Assembly: GCA_965218865.1 (NCBI GenBank)
Contig: CBDCME010000038.1
Span: 1-64,000 of the forward strand
DNA length: 64,000 bases
From: CBDCME01 sp965218865
GTDB taxonomy: Bacteria > Pseudomonadota > Alphaproteobacteria > JAAXGF01
Reading direction: 5' to 3'
Made by a program: the position numbers and the translations under genes. The notes beneath the pieces are model-generated. The model had not been told where the DNA came from, ran no database searches, and saw only the letters and a program-made list of their open reading frames with translations. Each line of letters opens with the position of its first letter. Position 1 is the stretch's first letter. Shown here piece by piece: positions 33,610 through 43,499 of the stretch.

Positions 33610-34992
33610 ATGACCGCAACCTTGAGCGAAACCTCTTACAGGGTGCTCGCGCGAAAATACCGTCCGACCGTGTTCGCCGAATTGGTCGGCCAGGAGGCGC
33701 TGGTACGGACGCTCTCCAACGCCGTGACCAGCGATCGGATCGCCCACGCCTTCCTCTTCTCAGGCGTGCGTGGTGTCGGAAAGACGACGACGGCGCGCAT
33801 TCTCGCGCGGGTCCTCAATTGTATCGGCCCGGACGGAGAGGGTGGCCCGACGCTCACGCCCTGTGGCGTCTGCGCCGAATGCCGGGCGATCGCGGAGGAT
33901 CGCCACGTCGACGTCATCGAGATGGACGCCGCAAGCCGGACCAGCGTCAATGATATTCGCGAATTGATCGATGGCGTGCGCTATCGGCCCGCCACCGGGC
34001 GCTACAAGGTCTATATCATCGACGAGATTCACATGTTGTCGATCAATGCCTTCAACGCCTTGTTGAAAACCCTCGAGGAGCCGCCGCCGCACGTGAAGTT
34101 CATTTTCGCCACCACCCAAATCCGCAAGGTTCCGGTGACTGTTCTGTCGCGTTGCCAGCGCTTCGATCTGCGACGGACCGAGGCCGATGTCCTGGCCGAC
34201 CATCTGCGATCGGTGGCCACGCGGGAAGGGGTCGAAGTGACGCCCGAGGCCTTGCGGGTGATGGCGCGCGCGGCCGAGGGATCGGTACGCGACGGGCTTT
34301 CCATTCTCGACCAGGCGATCGTCCACGCCGACGGCGAGATCGGCGCCGATCGGGTTCGAGAAATGCTCGGTCTGGCCGATCGCGGCGCGATCTTCGATTT
34401 GTTCGAGGCGACCGTCGGCGGGCGGATCAAGGATGCCCTTGAACTCCTCGCCCGCCAGTACGCCGACGGCGTCGATCCCGTGCTGGTCGTACAAGACTTG
34501 CTCGAATTCACTCACTGGCTGACGCGGGCGAAGATCGTGCCCGAGGTGACCCGGGATCTCTCGGTTTCCGAGAGCGAGCGGGTGCGCGGCCGGGATTTCG
34601 CCACCAAACTGAGCCTGCCGGATCTGACCCGGACCTGGCAGATGTTGCTCAAGGGGTTGGCCGAGGCCCAGGCCGCACGCGATCCCTTAGACGCGGTCGA
34701 AATGGTGTTGATCCGCTTGGCCTATGCCGCCGATCTGCCGTCGCCGGCCGAGGTCGTGCGGGTGGCGCGGGAAGGTGGCAAACCGGTTTCGTCACGGTCG
34801 CCAGCCGCAACGGCCGAAGGACACGGGCAACGCCGCGAATCCGCCGCCGAGCCGAAATCGACGGCGGCCGCGCGCGAGGCCGAGGATCACCCCGTGGTCG
34901 CGGCGGTATTGGAGGCGTTTCCGGGGGCGCGGGTTGCCGGCGTGCACCCGCGGGAGCGCCCTCAGGCGGGCCCGAGAACGGAGGTAACATGA
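33610..34992 (+). CDS. dnaX: DNA polymerase III subunit tau/gamma DnaX, short C terminus
   Basis: DnaX is the clamp-loader ATPase of the replisome. From ATG 33610 (MTATLSETSYRVLARKYRPT) the 460-residue protein has a Walker A at residues 52-60 (GVRGVGKTT), a zinc module (C...PCGVCAEC), a Walker B region with VYIIDEIHMLS, sensor 1 (FATTQIRKVP) and the SRC arginine-finger motif (VLSRCQRFDLRR). The longer frame from 33550 would overlap the ffs RNA and is rejected. Alphaproteobacterial DnaX is usually about 550-650 residues. Here a low-complexity linker (SSRSPAATAEGHGQ...) runs directly to the tail DHPVVAAVLEAFPGARVAGV, so most of the C-terminal tau region seems deleted. ybaB begins 2 bases after its stop. 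Confidence 0.95.
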   Translation: MTATLSETSYRVLARKYRPTVFAELVGQEALVRTLSNAVTSDRIAHAFLFSGVRGVGKTTTARILARVLNCIGPDGEGGPTLTPCGVCAECRAIAEDRHVDVIEMDAASRTSVNDIRELIDGVRYRPATGRYKVYIIDEIHMLSINAFNALLKTLEEPPPHVKFIFATTQIRKVPVTVLSRCQRFDLRRTEADVLADHLRSVATREGVEVTPEALRVMARAAEGSVRDGLSILDQAIVHADGEIGADRVREMLGLADRGAIFDLFEATVGGRIKDALELLARQYADGVDPVLVVQDLLEFTHWLTRAKIVPEVTRDLSVSESERVRGRDFATKLSLPDLTRTWQMLLKGLAEAQAARDPLDAVEMVLIRLAYAADLPSPAEVVRVAREGGKPVSSRSPAATAEGHGQRRESAAEPKSTAAAREAEDHPVVAAVLEAFPGARVAGVHPRERPQAGPRTEVT

Positions 34993-34993
34993 G

Positions 34994-35317
34994 ATGACCA
35001 ATCTTGGCAAGATGATGAAACAGGCCCAGGAGATGCAGGCCAGAATGGCCGAAATTCATGAGCGCCTGGCAAATCTCGAGATCAGCGGTACATCCGGCGG
35101 CGGCATGGTTTTGGCGACCCTCAGCGGGAAGGGCGAGTTGCGGGCGCTGAAGATCGATCCCTCCCTCGCCGATCCGGACGACGTCGAGGTGCTCGAGGAT
35201 CTCATTGTCGCCGCCTGCGCCGACGCCAAGGCCAAGGTCGAGGCCCGGGTCGCCGAGGAAATGGCGAATTTGACCGGCGGCATAAATTTGCCTCCCGGTC
35301 TCAACCTTCCGTTTTGA
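34994..35317 (+). CDS. ybaB: Nucleoid-associated protein YbaB/EbfC
   Basis: The 107-residue protein begins TNLGKMMKQAQEMQARMAEI, the N-terminal helix of the family. The central beta part follows (VLATLSGKGELRALKIDPSLADPDDVEVLEDLIVAA) and it ends in a Gly/Pro tail (NLTGGINLPPGLNLPF). YbaB forms tweezer-like dimers that bind DNA. Length and the position between dnaX and recR are standard, and it probably shares their transcript. Confidence 0.95.
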   Translation: MTNLGKMMKQAQEMQARMAEIHERLANLEISGTSGGGMVLATLSGKGELRALKIDPSLADPDDVEVLEDLIVAACADAKAKVEARVAEEMANLTGGINLPPGLNLPF

Positions 35318-35344
35318 CGGCCGGCCTCGAACCGGTTCTCGCCG

Positions 35345-35941
35345 ATGATGATGGGAGCGGAGATAGACGCCGTCATCAAGCTTCTCGCGAAGTTGCCGGG
35401 CCTCGGGCCACGTTCGGCGCGGCGGGCGGCGCTTTATCTGCTCCATCGGCGGGAGACCGCGCTGGTCCCCTTGTCGGCGGCGCTGGTGGCGGCGGCGGAC
35501 AAGGTTCGCGCCTGCGGCGAATGCGGCAACTTCGATACCGTCGATCCCTGCGCCATTTGCCGCGATCAGCGGCGCGACCCCGGTCAGATCTGCGTCGTCG
35601 AGCAAATCGCCGACGTCTGGGCCCTGGAACGCGCCGCCGTGTACCATGGCCGCTACCACGTCCTTGGCGGCACCTTGTCGGCCATCGACGGGGTCGGTCC
35701 CGACGATCTCAATATCGCCAAGCTCGTCGCCCGCGCCGGCGCGCCGGCCTGCCGGGAAGTGATCCTGGCCACGAGCGCCACGGTCGACGGTCTGACGACG
35801 GCCCACTACATCGTCGATCGTCTGGCCGAACGCGAGGTCGAGGTGACTCGATTGGCACGCGGGATTCCCGTCGGCGGTGAACTCGAGTACTTGGACGACG
35901 GCACGCTATCGGCCGCCTTGAAGGCCAGGCAACCATCGTGA
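35345..35941 (+). CDS. recR: Recombination mediator protein RecR
   Basis: RecR works with RecF and RecO to load RecA on SSB-coated single-stranded DNA. The 198-residue protein has the N-terminal helix-hairpin-helix (IKLLAKLPGLGPRSARRAALYLL), a four-Cys zinc finger (CGECGNFDTVDPCAIC) and a Toprim domain (ICVVEQIADVWALERA ... YHVLGGTLSAIDGVGPDDLNI). The Walker-like C terminus (RLARGIPVGGELEYLDDGTLSAAL) is complete. ATG 35345, 35348 and 35351 are all possible starts (MMMGAEID). It follows ybaB by 27 bases. Confidence 0.96.
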   Translation: MMMGAEIDAVIKLLAKLPGLGPRSARRAALYLLHRRETALVPLSAALVAAADKVRACGECGNFDTVDPCAICRDQRRDPGQICVVEQIADVWALERAAVYHGRYHVLGGTLSAIDGVGPDDLNIAKLVARAGAPACREVILATSATVDGLTTAHYIVDRLAEREVEVTRLARGIPVGGELEYLDDGTLSAALKARQPS

Positions 35942-36069
35942 AACCGGTTGGGCTCGGATGCTCTCGAAGGATTCCTCGCCGCCACTTCGCGGCTTGAAAT
36001 CGGGTCGTGACGCCCCTAGCTTACCCAGCGTGGATTCGTTCCGCCCGAAAATGAGGTAGACTGACGAGC

Positions 36070-36594
36070 ATGGCGCGCCTCCCGATCATTGTCGCCCCCG
36101 ATCCCCGGCTCAAGCGGAAGTCCGAGCCGGTGGCGCATGTTGACGACGAAATCCGCAAGCTGATGAGCGACATGCTCGAAACAGTGTACCGGGCACCGGG
36201 GATAGGGCTGGCCGCGATCCAGGTCGGCGTGCCCAAGCGGGTCCTCGTGGTCGACGTTTCGGACAAGGACGGACCGCGCGCGCCTTACAAAATGGCCGAT
36301 CCGGAACTGACCCACATTTCCGATGATCTGGTGACCCAGGAAGAAGGGTGTTTGTCGTTTCCCGACCACTACGTCGACGTCAGGCGTCCCCGCGTCATCA
36401 CAGTTCGTTACCTCGACGAGAACGACACCTGGCGCGAGCTCCGCGCCGAAGGCCTATTGGCGACGTGTATTCAGCACGAAATCGATCATCTCGACGGCGT
36501 CTTGTTCGTCGACCACGTATCGACGATCCGCCGCGATATGATCCTCCGTAAGCTGACCAAGGCGCGTAGGGCGAAGGATCTGGAAAGCGTCTAG
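36070..36594 (+). CDS. def: Peptide deformylase
   Basis: The enzyme removes the formyl group from nascent N-termini. All three motifs are present: GIGLAAIQVGV (motif 1), EEGCLSFP with the metal-binding Cys (motif 2), and QHEIDHLDG with the two His and catalytic Glu (motif 3). The product has 174 residues, normal length. fmt begins 4 bases after the stop. The two enzymes of the formylation cycle are therefore adjacent, as in most bacteria. Confidence 0.97.
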   Translation: MARLPIIVAPDPRLKRKSEPVAHVDDEIRKLMSDMLETVYRAPGIGLAAIQVGVPKRVLVVDVSDKDGPRAPYKMADPELTHISDDLVTQEEGCLSFPDHYVDVRRPRVITVRYLDENDTWRELRAEGLLATCIQHEIDHLDGVLFVDHVSTIRRDMILRKLTKARRAKDLESV

Positions 36595-36598
36595 GCGG

Positions 36599-37518
36599 GT
36601 GACGCGTCTGCGCCTCGTTTTCATGGGCACGGCGGAATTCGCGGTGCCGACAATTCAGGGTCTGATCGATGCCGGGCACGAGATTGTCCGCGTCTATACC
36701 CAACCGCCCCGGCCCGCCGGCCGCGGCCGGCGGCCACGCCGATCGGCCGTGCACGAGGCCGCGGCACGGGCCGGCATCGCCGTCGCGACGCCCGCGACCC
36801 TCAAGGGCCCCGAAGCAATCCGGGAGCTGGCGGAACTCGCGCCGCACGCCTGTGTCATCGCCGCTTACGGGCAGATCCTGCCGGAGGCCCTTCTCGAGGT
36901 CCCGCCCCTCGGCTGCCTCAACGTTCATGCCTCGCTCCTGCCACGCTGGCGCGGCGCCGCCCCCATTCAGCGCGCCATCCTCGCCGGCGACGCGGAAACT
37001 GGCGTCACGATCATCCGCATGGACGCGGGAATCGATACGGGACCGATGCTGTCCTGGGACCGCTTGCCGATCGCGCCCACGGCGACCGCCGGCGCGCTTC
37101 ATGACAGTCTGGCGGAACTGGGGGCAAAACTCTTGGTGGATGCGCTCGACGAGCTGGCGGGTGGTCGTTTGACGCCGACCCCTCAACCCGGCGAAGGCGC
37201 CTGTTACGCCCGCAAGTTGCAGCCCGAGGAGGGCCAACTCGACTGGCGCCGACCGGCGTCGGATCTCGATCGTCTGTGGCGCGGGTTGAGTCCGGCCCCG
37301 GGGGTGTACTTCGTTTGGGAGACGGCACGGATCAAGGTCCATGTTGCCACGGTTACCGACCTCGGCGGCCCGCCGGGTTCGCTGCTCGCGAACGACTTCA
37401 CCGTGGCTTGCGGCGACGAGGCCCTGCGCCTGGATCGGGTCCAACGTCCCGGTGGTGCCCGCGTCGGTGGCGCCGCCTATCTCCGGGGCGCGCGTATCCC
37501 TCTCGGTAGCGTGTTGCC

Positions 37519-37537
<19 letters not shown>
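36599..37537 (+). CDS. fmt: Methionyl-tRNA formyltransferase
   Basis: Fmt formylates initiator Met-tRNA using 10-formyl-THF. It starts with GTG (VTRLRLVFMGTAEFAVPTIQGL). The catalytic region is CLNVHASLLPRWRGAAPIQRAILAGD, with the Asn/His pair and the SLLP loop, then GVTIIRMDAGIDTGPML with the catalytic Asp. The C-terminal tRNA-binding domain follows (YARKLQPEEGQLDWRRPA). It has 312 residues and an intact frame. Its end overlaps the truA start by 19 bases. Confidence 0.97.
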
Positions 37538-38256
<719 letters not shown>

Positions 38257-38272
38257 GTGGGGGTGCGAAACC

Positions 38273-40483
38273 TTGGACAACCGAGTGCCGGAGCCGAGTC
38301 CCTCGCCGGGCGAGGAAAACCTGGAAACCCTTTCCGGGCGTGTCGAGGGTATGGTCTTCCAGAATCCCGAAAATGGTTTCACGGTGCTGCGGGTAAGGAT
38401 TGGCGGCCACGGCGGGAGCGTCACCATCGTCGGCCACGCCACCGCGATCACGGCGGGCGAGTACGTCCGTGCCAGCGGGAGATGGGTCGAGGACCGCAGG
38501 TTCGGCCGTCAGTTCAAGGCAAAATATCTCCGCCTCGAGGTCCCCGGGTCGAAAGACGGGGTGCGGAAGTATCTGGCCTCCGGCATGATCCCGGGAATCG
38601 GTCCCGGTTACGCGAAGAAGCTCGTACACGCCTTCGGGGCCGAGGTTTTCGACGTCATCGAGCAAACCCCCGAGCGCTTGCGATCCGTACCCGGCATCGG
38701 TCCCCGATTGCGGGACCGGATCGTGCGCTCGTGGGATGGCAAGAAAGCGGTCCGAGAAATCATGGTTTTCCTCCACCAACACGGCCTGGGATCGTCCATG
38801 GCGCTGCGAATCTACAAGCACTACGGCACCAACGTGATCGCCGCGATCTGCGCCAATCCCTATCGCCTGGCCCGAGAGGTCCGCGGAATCGGCTTCACCA
38901 CCGCCGACGCGATCGCCGCCTCGATGGGCATTTCCAAGACGGCGATGAATCGCGTCCGGGCCGGAATCTCCCACGCTCTGACCGAAGCCTCGGGTAAGGG
39001 CCATTGCGGCCTGTCCCTGGATGTCTTGCTGCCAAGGGCCGTGAAGCTGTTGGGGGTCGCGGCGGAAGTGGTCGAGCAGGCCTGGGGCCAGGAAGTCGCC
39101 GCCGGCGCTGTCGTGGTCCATGAAACGGGTGGGCGCCGCTGCGGATTTCTGCCGGCGCTTTTCCGGGCCGAACGGAATATCGCGGCCCGTCTGCACAGCC
39201 TGCGCGACGGTCGCCCGCCCTGGGACTCGATCGACACCGACAAGGCCATGGCGTGGCTCGAAAAAAGGCTCGCCCTGAGACTGGCCGGGGAACAACGCGA
39301 TACGGTCCGCATCGCCTTGTCGGCGAAGGTCTTGGTCATCACCGGTGGTCCCGGGGTCGGAAAGACAACCCTGGTGAACGCGATCCTCGCGGTTCTGAGG
39401 GCCAAACGGGTCACCATCGACCTCGCGGCGCCGACCGGCCGCGCCGCCAAGCGGCTGGCGGAAAGTACCGGAATGAAGGCCAAGACCATCCACCGCCTTC
39501 TCATGATGGATCCGCGCGAGGGGCGCTTCCGCCGCAATGCCCGGACGCCGCTCGAATGCGAGGTCCTGGTCGTCGATGAAGCTTCCATGATCGACGTCCA
39601 TCTCATGGACGCCTTGGTGAGCGCGGTGCCCGATTCGGCGGCGCTCGTTCTCGTCGGCGACGTCGATCAACTGCCCTCCGTCGGGCCGGGCCAGGTGCTG
39701 GCGGACATCATCGCTTCCGGCACGATTCCGGTCGCCCGCCTGAGCACGGTGTTCCGCCAGGCGACGGTTAGCCGGATCGTGGTCAACGCGCACCGAATCA
39801 ACAACGGTGAGCTGCCCCAATTGGAGGCCGGACAGGCGCCCGAGGATTTCTATTTTGTCGAGGTAAGGGCGGCCGAGGACGGGGTGGAGAAAATCTGCCA
39901 GATCGTCAAGCAAAGGATCCCGAGCCGATTTGGCCTTGATCCGGTGCGCGACGTCCAGGTGCTGTGTCCCATGATTCGCGGCGGTTTGGGGACCAGAAAC
40001 CTCAATGCCGTTCTCCAGGCCGTATTGAACCCCGACGGGCTGTCGGACAAGTCCGCGGGGAACTTTCGCGCCGGCGACAAGGTTATGCAGATCGAGAACG
40101 ATTACGACTGCGACGTCTATAACGGCGACATCGGCTACGTCGGCGGTATCGACGCGAGCGACAGTCGAATGACGGTCGAATTCGACGGCCGTCCCACGAC
40201 CTACGGCATCGACGAACGCGACCAACTGCTCCACGCCTACGCGATAACGATCCACAAGGCCCAGGGCTCGGAGTATCCCGCGGTTGTCGTCGCCCTGACG
40301 ACCGAGCACTACCCGTTACTCGAAAGGAACCTGGTCTATACCGCGGTTACCCGGGGCCGAAAACTCGTCGTCGTCGTCGGCCAGCGCCGGGCCCTCGCCA
40401 TGGCCGTCAAGAACGCCCGATCCCGGATTCGCTGGTCGAATTTGCGGGCCTGGCTCGAAACCGACGGCACCGAACCGGAATAG
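38273..40483 (+). CDS. recD2: RecD2-like ATP-dependent DNA helicase (SF1B)
   Basis: The 736-residue protein matches the RecD2/YrrC family of 5'-3' helicases not tied to RecBC. An N-terminal OB-like domain is present (LETLSGRVEGMVFQNPENGFTVLRV) with helix-hairpin-helix repeats (SGMIPGIGPGYAKKLVHAFG, VPGIGPRLRDRIV). Walker A is TGGPGVGKTTLVNAI, Walker B is VLVVDEASMID, motif III is LVGDVDQLPSVGPGQVL and motif VI lies in AITIHKAQGSEYPAVVV. The start is TTG at 38273 (MDNRVPEPSPSPGEEN), 16 bases after truA. RecD2 proteins help with DNA repair and fork restart. The gene is intact and is followed by IS630 copy 3 after 47 bases. Confidence 0.92.
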   Translation: MDNRVPEPSPSPGEENLETLSGRVEGMVFQNPENGFTVLRVRIGGHGGSVTIVGHATAITAGEYVRASGRWVEDRRFGRQFKAKYLRLEVPGSKDGVRKYLASGMIPGIGPGYAKKLVHAFGAEVFDVIEQTPERLRSVPGIGPRLRDRIVRSWDGKKAVREIMVFLHQHGLGSSMALRIYKHYGTNVIAAICANPYRLAREVRGIGFTTADAIAASMGISKTAMNRVRAGISHALTEASGKGHCGLSLDVLLPRAVKLLGVAAEVVEQAWGQEVAAGAVVVHETGGRRCGFLPALFRAERNIAARLHSLRDGRPPWDSIDTDKAMAWLEKRLALRLAGEQRDTVRIALSAKVLVITGGPGVGKTTLVNAILAVLRAKRVTIDLAAPTGRAAKRLAESTGMKAKTIHRLLMMDPREGRFRRNARTPLECEVLVVDEASMIDVHLMDALVSAVPDSAALVLVGDVDQLPSVGPGQVLADIIASGTIPVARLSTVFRQATVSRIVVNAHRINNGELPQLEAGQAPEDFYFVEVRAAEDGVEKICQIVKQRIPSRFGLDPVRDVQVLCPMIRGGLGTRNLNAVLQAVLNPDGLSDKSAGNFRAGDKVMQIENDYDCDVYNGDIGYVGGIDASDSRMTVEFDGRPTTYGIDERDQLLHAYAITIHKAQGSEYPAVVVALTTEHYPLLERNLVYTAVTRGRKLVVVVGQRRALAMAVKNARSRIRWSNLRAWLETDGTEPE

Positions 40484-40546
40484 CCGCTCGTTTCTTATTC
40501 TGTGGGGGACGAACTTCGCTTGAATGTCGGCTTATACCAACCGCCC

Positions 40547-41152
40547 TTAACATTGACTTGTGCGAGCCCACGCTCTGAGGCCGATGGACATGATCTTCCA
40601 AGGTTGGTCGGTCAGGTTGTTCCAGGCTTGGCAAGAGGCCTCGACGATGGCTTCATAGGAGTCGCAGACACGATTGGAGAGCCAGTTCTGGCGGAGGTAT
40701 TGCCAGACATTTTCGGCGGGATTGAGCTCCGGGGACTTGGGTGGCAAAGGCACGAGGGAGATGTTCTCCGGGATGCCGAGTTTGGCAGTGGTGTGCCATG
40801 CGGCTTGGTCGAGCAGCACGACGGCATGGGCGTTTGGGGCAACGGCCCGGCTGATTTCCTCGAGATGCAGGTCCATGGCTTCAGTATTGGCGCGCGGCAT
40901 GACCAGCGCCGCGCCCTCACCGCGCTCGGGGCAGATGGCGCCGAAGAGATACGCCGAAGAGGTCCGTAGGTCCTTGACCTGGCGCGGGCGCGATCCCTTT
41001 GGGGCCCACTGGCGCACCAGGCTGTTCTTCTGGCCGACGCGCATTTCATCTTGAAACCAAACCTCGATGGGCGTGTCCGGTGGCTGTGCCGCTACGATTT
41101 TCGCCAAGTGTTCGGGAAAACTTTTTTTTAAATTCCTCCTGTGCCCGCGCAT
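40547..41152 (-). CDS. IS630 transposase ORF B (DDE), copy 3
   Basis: This is a 201-residue catalytic half with an intact DDE set (VWFQDEMRVGQ, VVLLDQAAWHTT, NPAENVWQYLR). The single distinguishing change is Cys for Phe in NRVCDSYEA. It needs fusion to ORF A through the A8 run. Confidence 0.88.
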   Translation of the reverse strand: MRGHRRNLKKSFPEHLAKIVAAQPPDTPIEVWFQDEMRVGQKNSLVRQWAPKGSRPRQVKDLRTSSAYLFGAICPERGEGAALVMPRANTEAMDLHLEEISRAVAPNAHAVVLLDQAAWHTTAKLGIPENISLVPLPPKSPELNPAENVWQYLRQNWLSNRVCDSYEAIVEASCQAWNNLTDQPWKIMSIGLRAWARTSQC

Positions 41153-41621
41153 CCTGGCCGACGTGGCGCGGGCGCGCGGAAATATGCGAGAACCCGAGCG
41201 CGGCCAGCAGCTTGCCGACGCTCCGCTCGTGATAGTCCACGCCGAAGCGCGTTCGGATCAGTTGCTTGAGATCGATGCAGCGCCAGCGCACGACCCCATC
41301 CCGTTCGGGATCGGGACCGGCCTCGATAGCCCGCGAAAGCGCCGCCATTTGCGACGGCGTCAACCGACGCAACGCCCCGTTCGGCTTGCGGTCGATCAGA
41401 CCGGCCGGACCTCCCGCGTTGAACCGGTGAACCCAGTCCCGCAACGTCTGCCGATCCATGCCGCCAATACCCGCCGCGCACGCTCGATCCATCCCATCGT
41501 AGATGGCCGCCATCGACAAAAGCCGTCGCGCCTGGTTCCCATCATCGCTCCGTGCCGCAAGAACACGGACTCTTTCAGCATCAAAGTCGTTTCGCAAAGG
41601 AATCGTTGGCATTGAACACAC
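41046..41621 (-). CDS. IS630 transposase ORF A, copy 3
   Basis: This is a 191-residue HTH half identical to copy 2 as far as I can see (CAAGIGG, GPDPERDG). It overlaps ORF B by 107 bases around the A8 slippery run near 41124-41131. Confidence 0.88.
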   Translation of the reverse strand: MCSMPTIPLRNDFDAERVRVLAARSDDGNQARRLLSMAAIYDGMDRACAAGIGGMDRQTLRDWVHRFNAGGPAGLIDRKPNGALRRLTPSQMAALSRAIEAGPDPERDGVVRWRCIDLKQLIRTRFGVDYHERSVGKLLAALGFSHISARPRHVGQDARAQEEFKKKFSRTLGENRSGTATGHAHRGLVSR

Positions 41622-41706
41622 TCCCTTGTTGCCAACAACCTTGAATCACACAAAACCTAGCGTGTAAACCTTTGCGCGAGTCAAACTCTGGGGCGGTTGG
41701 TATTAG

Positions 41707-42132
41707 GCCTGCTCAGGCTTCACTCGCGTTACAGCCCACACGCTCGCTCAACCACCCAAGGTGGCCTTTGTCACAGGGCTTCGATCCCGCCAGTTACCCA
41801 ACGAAACCGCCTGTCAGCTACTCGATTAAATCGGCTACTATCAAGGTGGAACCTACCTCCACTGGCAACACGCGCCTTCGGGGCGCACTGAATAATGGCG
41901 GCTAACTGGGTGTCCATCGCGTCAAGCGGATGTCGTGTCATCGAGAGCAAAGCCGCAATCGAAAGCACAAATTCGATCTACTCCGGTCTCCTGCGCTTGG
42001 CCGACCTCATCTCCATGAAACCCAATCTGACGATCCCCCTCTACTTGATCACCCCAAGTGCGCGGCGGGAATAGGTAAAAACCGAGCTAAACGAGAGAAT
42101 CGCGGTGCTGTCCTAAATTGAGGAAGAGTGTC
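41707..42132. other. Region without a supported gene
   Basis: The sequence between IS630 copy 3 and the DUF6941-like gene has only short frames with no recognisable domain. Confidence 0.45.
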
Positions 42133-42612
42133 CTACGATGAGGGCTTTGATTCTGTTTCATTGCCGGACGCGTTTTCGATCATGAGTGTCCCCAGCTTAA
42201 TTTCAAGGTCGCCTCGATAAGCGCGGACACGAAGAGGTCCTTCTTCGTTAAGGACTAGGGGAGCGAGCACAACCGGGATTCTAAACGTTAAAACTGGGTC
42301 TTTGAATTTTCCCTCCGGTGGCGCGGGGAGATTCCTCGCCATTTCAGTTGGGAGGTCGGCAGACCATATAGGTTCGTCGTCCGGGTTTCCGGGGGCAAAA
42401 ATACTAACTTTAACAGCTTCATTGCTCTCACCGGGTCGTTCAAAATACGAGATATGGAAAGCAAACTTTGGCATCATGACAGGGAGCGGCTTGTGGACGC
42501 TCAAGATAGAGGAATAGATGCCTACTAAGCTGAATTTCCCATTTATTTCCGGTCGGATATCGTCACAAAAAATCGTATATCCGTAAGGCGTCTTCTGTTT
42601 GGCAACCTTCAT
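42133..42612 (-). CDS. DUF6941-like protein of unknown function
   Basis: The 159-residue protein begins KVAKQKTPYGYTIFCDDIRPEINGKFSLVGIYSS. The pattern FCDDIR-E--GK-SLVGIY is one I associate with the DUF6941 family, a small cytoplasmic beta-rich domain of unknown role. The rest is beta-rich without membrane segments (FAFHISYFERPGESNEAVKVSIF, LRVRAYRGDLEIKLGTLMIENA). Its start overlaps the stop of the XRE antitoxin gene (ATGA-type, 42609-42612), so the two are translationally coupled. It therefore looks like a third member of the toxin-antitoxin module. Lower GC than the housekeeping genes suggests import. Confidence 0.7.
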   Translation of the reverse strand: MKVAKQKTPYGYTIFCDDIRPEINGKFSLVGIYSSILSVHKPLPVMMPKFAFHISYFERPGESNEAVKVSIFAPGNPDDEPIWSADLPTEMARNLPAPPEGKFKDPVLTFRIPVVLAPLVLNEEGPLRVRAYRGDLEIKLGTLMIENASGNETESKPSS

Positions 42613-43112
42613 CTGCTACTAACCGAATAGTACACGGGCTCGTCATCGTCTCCCTGAGGTGATCCGGTGGGCGGACTGTGATCGTGAATATAGGTGATTA
42701 CCCCGCTCGTCTTTCCTTGTTCCGCTGCATGTGCTTGTCCTGCTAACCGTCCCACATCATAGCTTCTTCGACTCAAGGACGCCTTCGAATAATTAGACAT
42801 TCTCCGGAACCAGTCTTCCCATTCAGGTATATCAACAATGAGGGGAAGGTCGAAAGCAGCAGCCATCTCTAGCAAAGTTTGTAACGATACTTTGCCGTAA
42901 TCCGGGTTTTCGACTCTTGATATAGCCGCCTGTGGCTTTCCGGCCCTGCGACCAAGTTCTTCCTGAGACCACCCCCGATCTTCCTGCTCGCGGAGCGCAC
43001 GAATCATTAACGCGATCCGCGTCCTAACTTGGTCCGCGACAAACTCATCGCGAAACTCCTTATCGGTTAGCTGGCGGACAAACCTTTCACTCCAGGGCAA
43101 GCCATAAAGCAT
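42609..43112 (-). CDS. XRE-family antitoxin / transcriptional regulator
   Basis: ATG at 43112 (MLYGLPWSERFVRQLTDKEFRDEFVADQVRTRIALMIRAL) is preferred. The longer frame to 43277 only extends into the toxin gene. The helix-turn-helix is clear at about residues 43-75 (QEDRGWSQEELGRRAGKPQAAISRVENPDYGKVSLQTLLEMA). A C-terminal extension of about 80 residues (YDVGRLAGQAHAAEQ) is longer than in minimal HigA. The gene overlaps the upstream HigB-like toxin by 26 bases and the downstream DUF6941-like gene by 4. Such antitoxins usually repress their own promoter, and direct TTTGTTATA repeats lie upstream of the toxin. Confidence 0.8.
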   Translation of the reverse strand: MLYGLPWSERFVRQLTDKEFRDEFVADQVRTRIALMIRALREQEDRGWSQEELGRRAGKPQAAISRVENPDYGKVSLQTLLEMAAAFDLPLIVDIPEWEDWFRRMSNYSKASLSRRSYDVGRLAGQAHAAEQGKTSGVITYIHDHSPPTGSPQGDDDEPVYYSVSSR

Positions 43113-43488
43113 CTGTTCGGTCCTCTTCCTGTTCTGCCTCAGCTTTTCGGGATAGGGCGATTTGACACGATTCTTTCGGTTTGAATTTGCTTCCGACCTC
43201 TCGTGCACAGAAAAGAATTGTAAACTCGTTAGTTCCTGACCTATACCCCAATGGACGGTGCTGAATTTTGTTAACAAGAAACCTTATTCCACTTAGACCC
43301 TTACAGTCACCATGTAGCGTCTTGTACAGTTTACTGTGCCATTCTACATACGGTAAGTTCGCTAACGTTCGTAGACGTGATGTAAATTTTGCCTGTACGC
43401 GAGTATGTTCGTGTTTAAACCATTCTCGTATCTCGTTGGTGCCATCGGGGCATAGATAGCAGCGAAAATCCCGAAGAACCGCCATCAC
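43087..43488 (-). CDS. HigB/RelE-like toxin (phage-derived Gp49-like)
   Basis: The 133-residue protein reads VLRDFRCYLCPDGTNEIREWF, then LRTLANLPYVEWHSKLYKTLHGDCKGLSGIRFLVNKIQHRPLGYR, and later EFTILFCAREVGSKFKPKESCQIALSRKAE. This is the layout of HigB/Gp49-like ribosome-dependent mRNA interferases: helix pair, GL-IR-strand, RPLG-Y, and the late F---E-GsKFKPKE. It precedes and overlaps its XRE partner, the toxin-first order typical of HigBA. It is intact, with ATG at 43488 or 43485. Activity is inferred from family and context. Confidence 0.75.
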   Translation of the reverse strand: MMAVLRDFRCYLCPDGTNEIREWFKHEHTRVQAKFTSRLRTLANLPYVEWHSKLYKTLHGDCKGLSGIRFLVNKIQHRPLGYRSGTNEFTILFCAREVGSKFKPKESCQIALSRKAEAEQEEDRTDALWLALE

Positions 43489-43499
43489 CCTATATCAAA

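Larger units (their letters stand above)
40531..41706 (-). mobile_element. IS630-family insertion sequence, copy 3
   Basis: This 1176-bp copy has ends CTTATACCAACCGCC and GGCGGTTGGTATTAG, in the same orientation as copy 1. It lies just downstream of the recD2-like gene and interrupts no gene that I can recognise. Confidence 0.93.
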
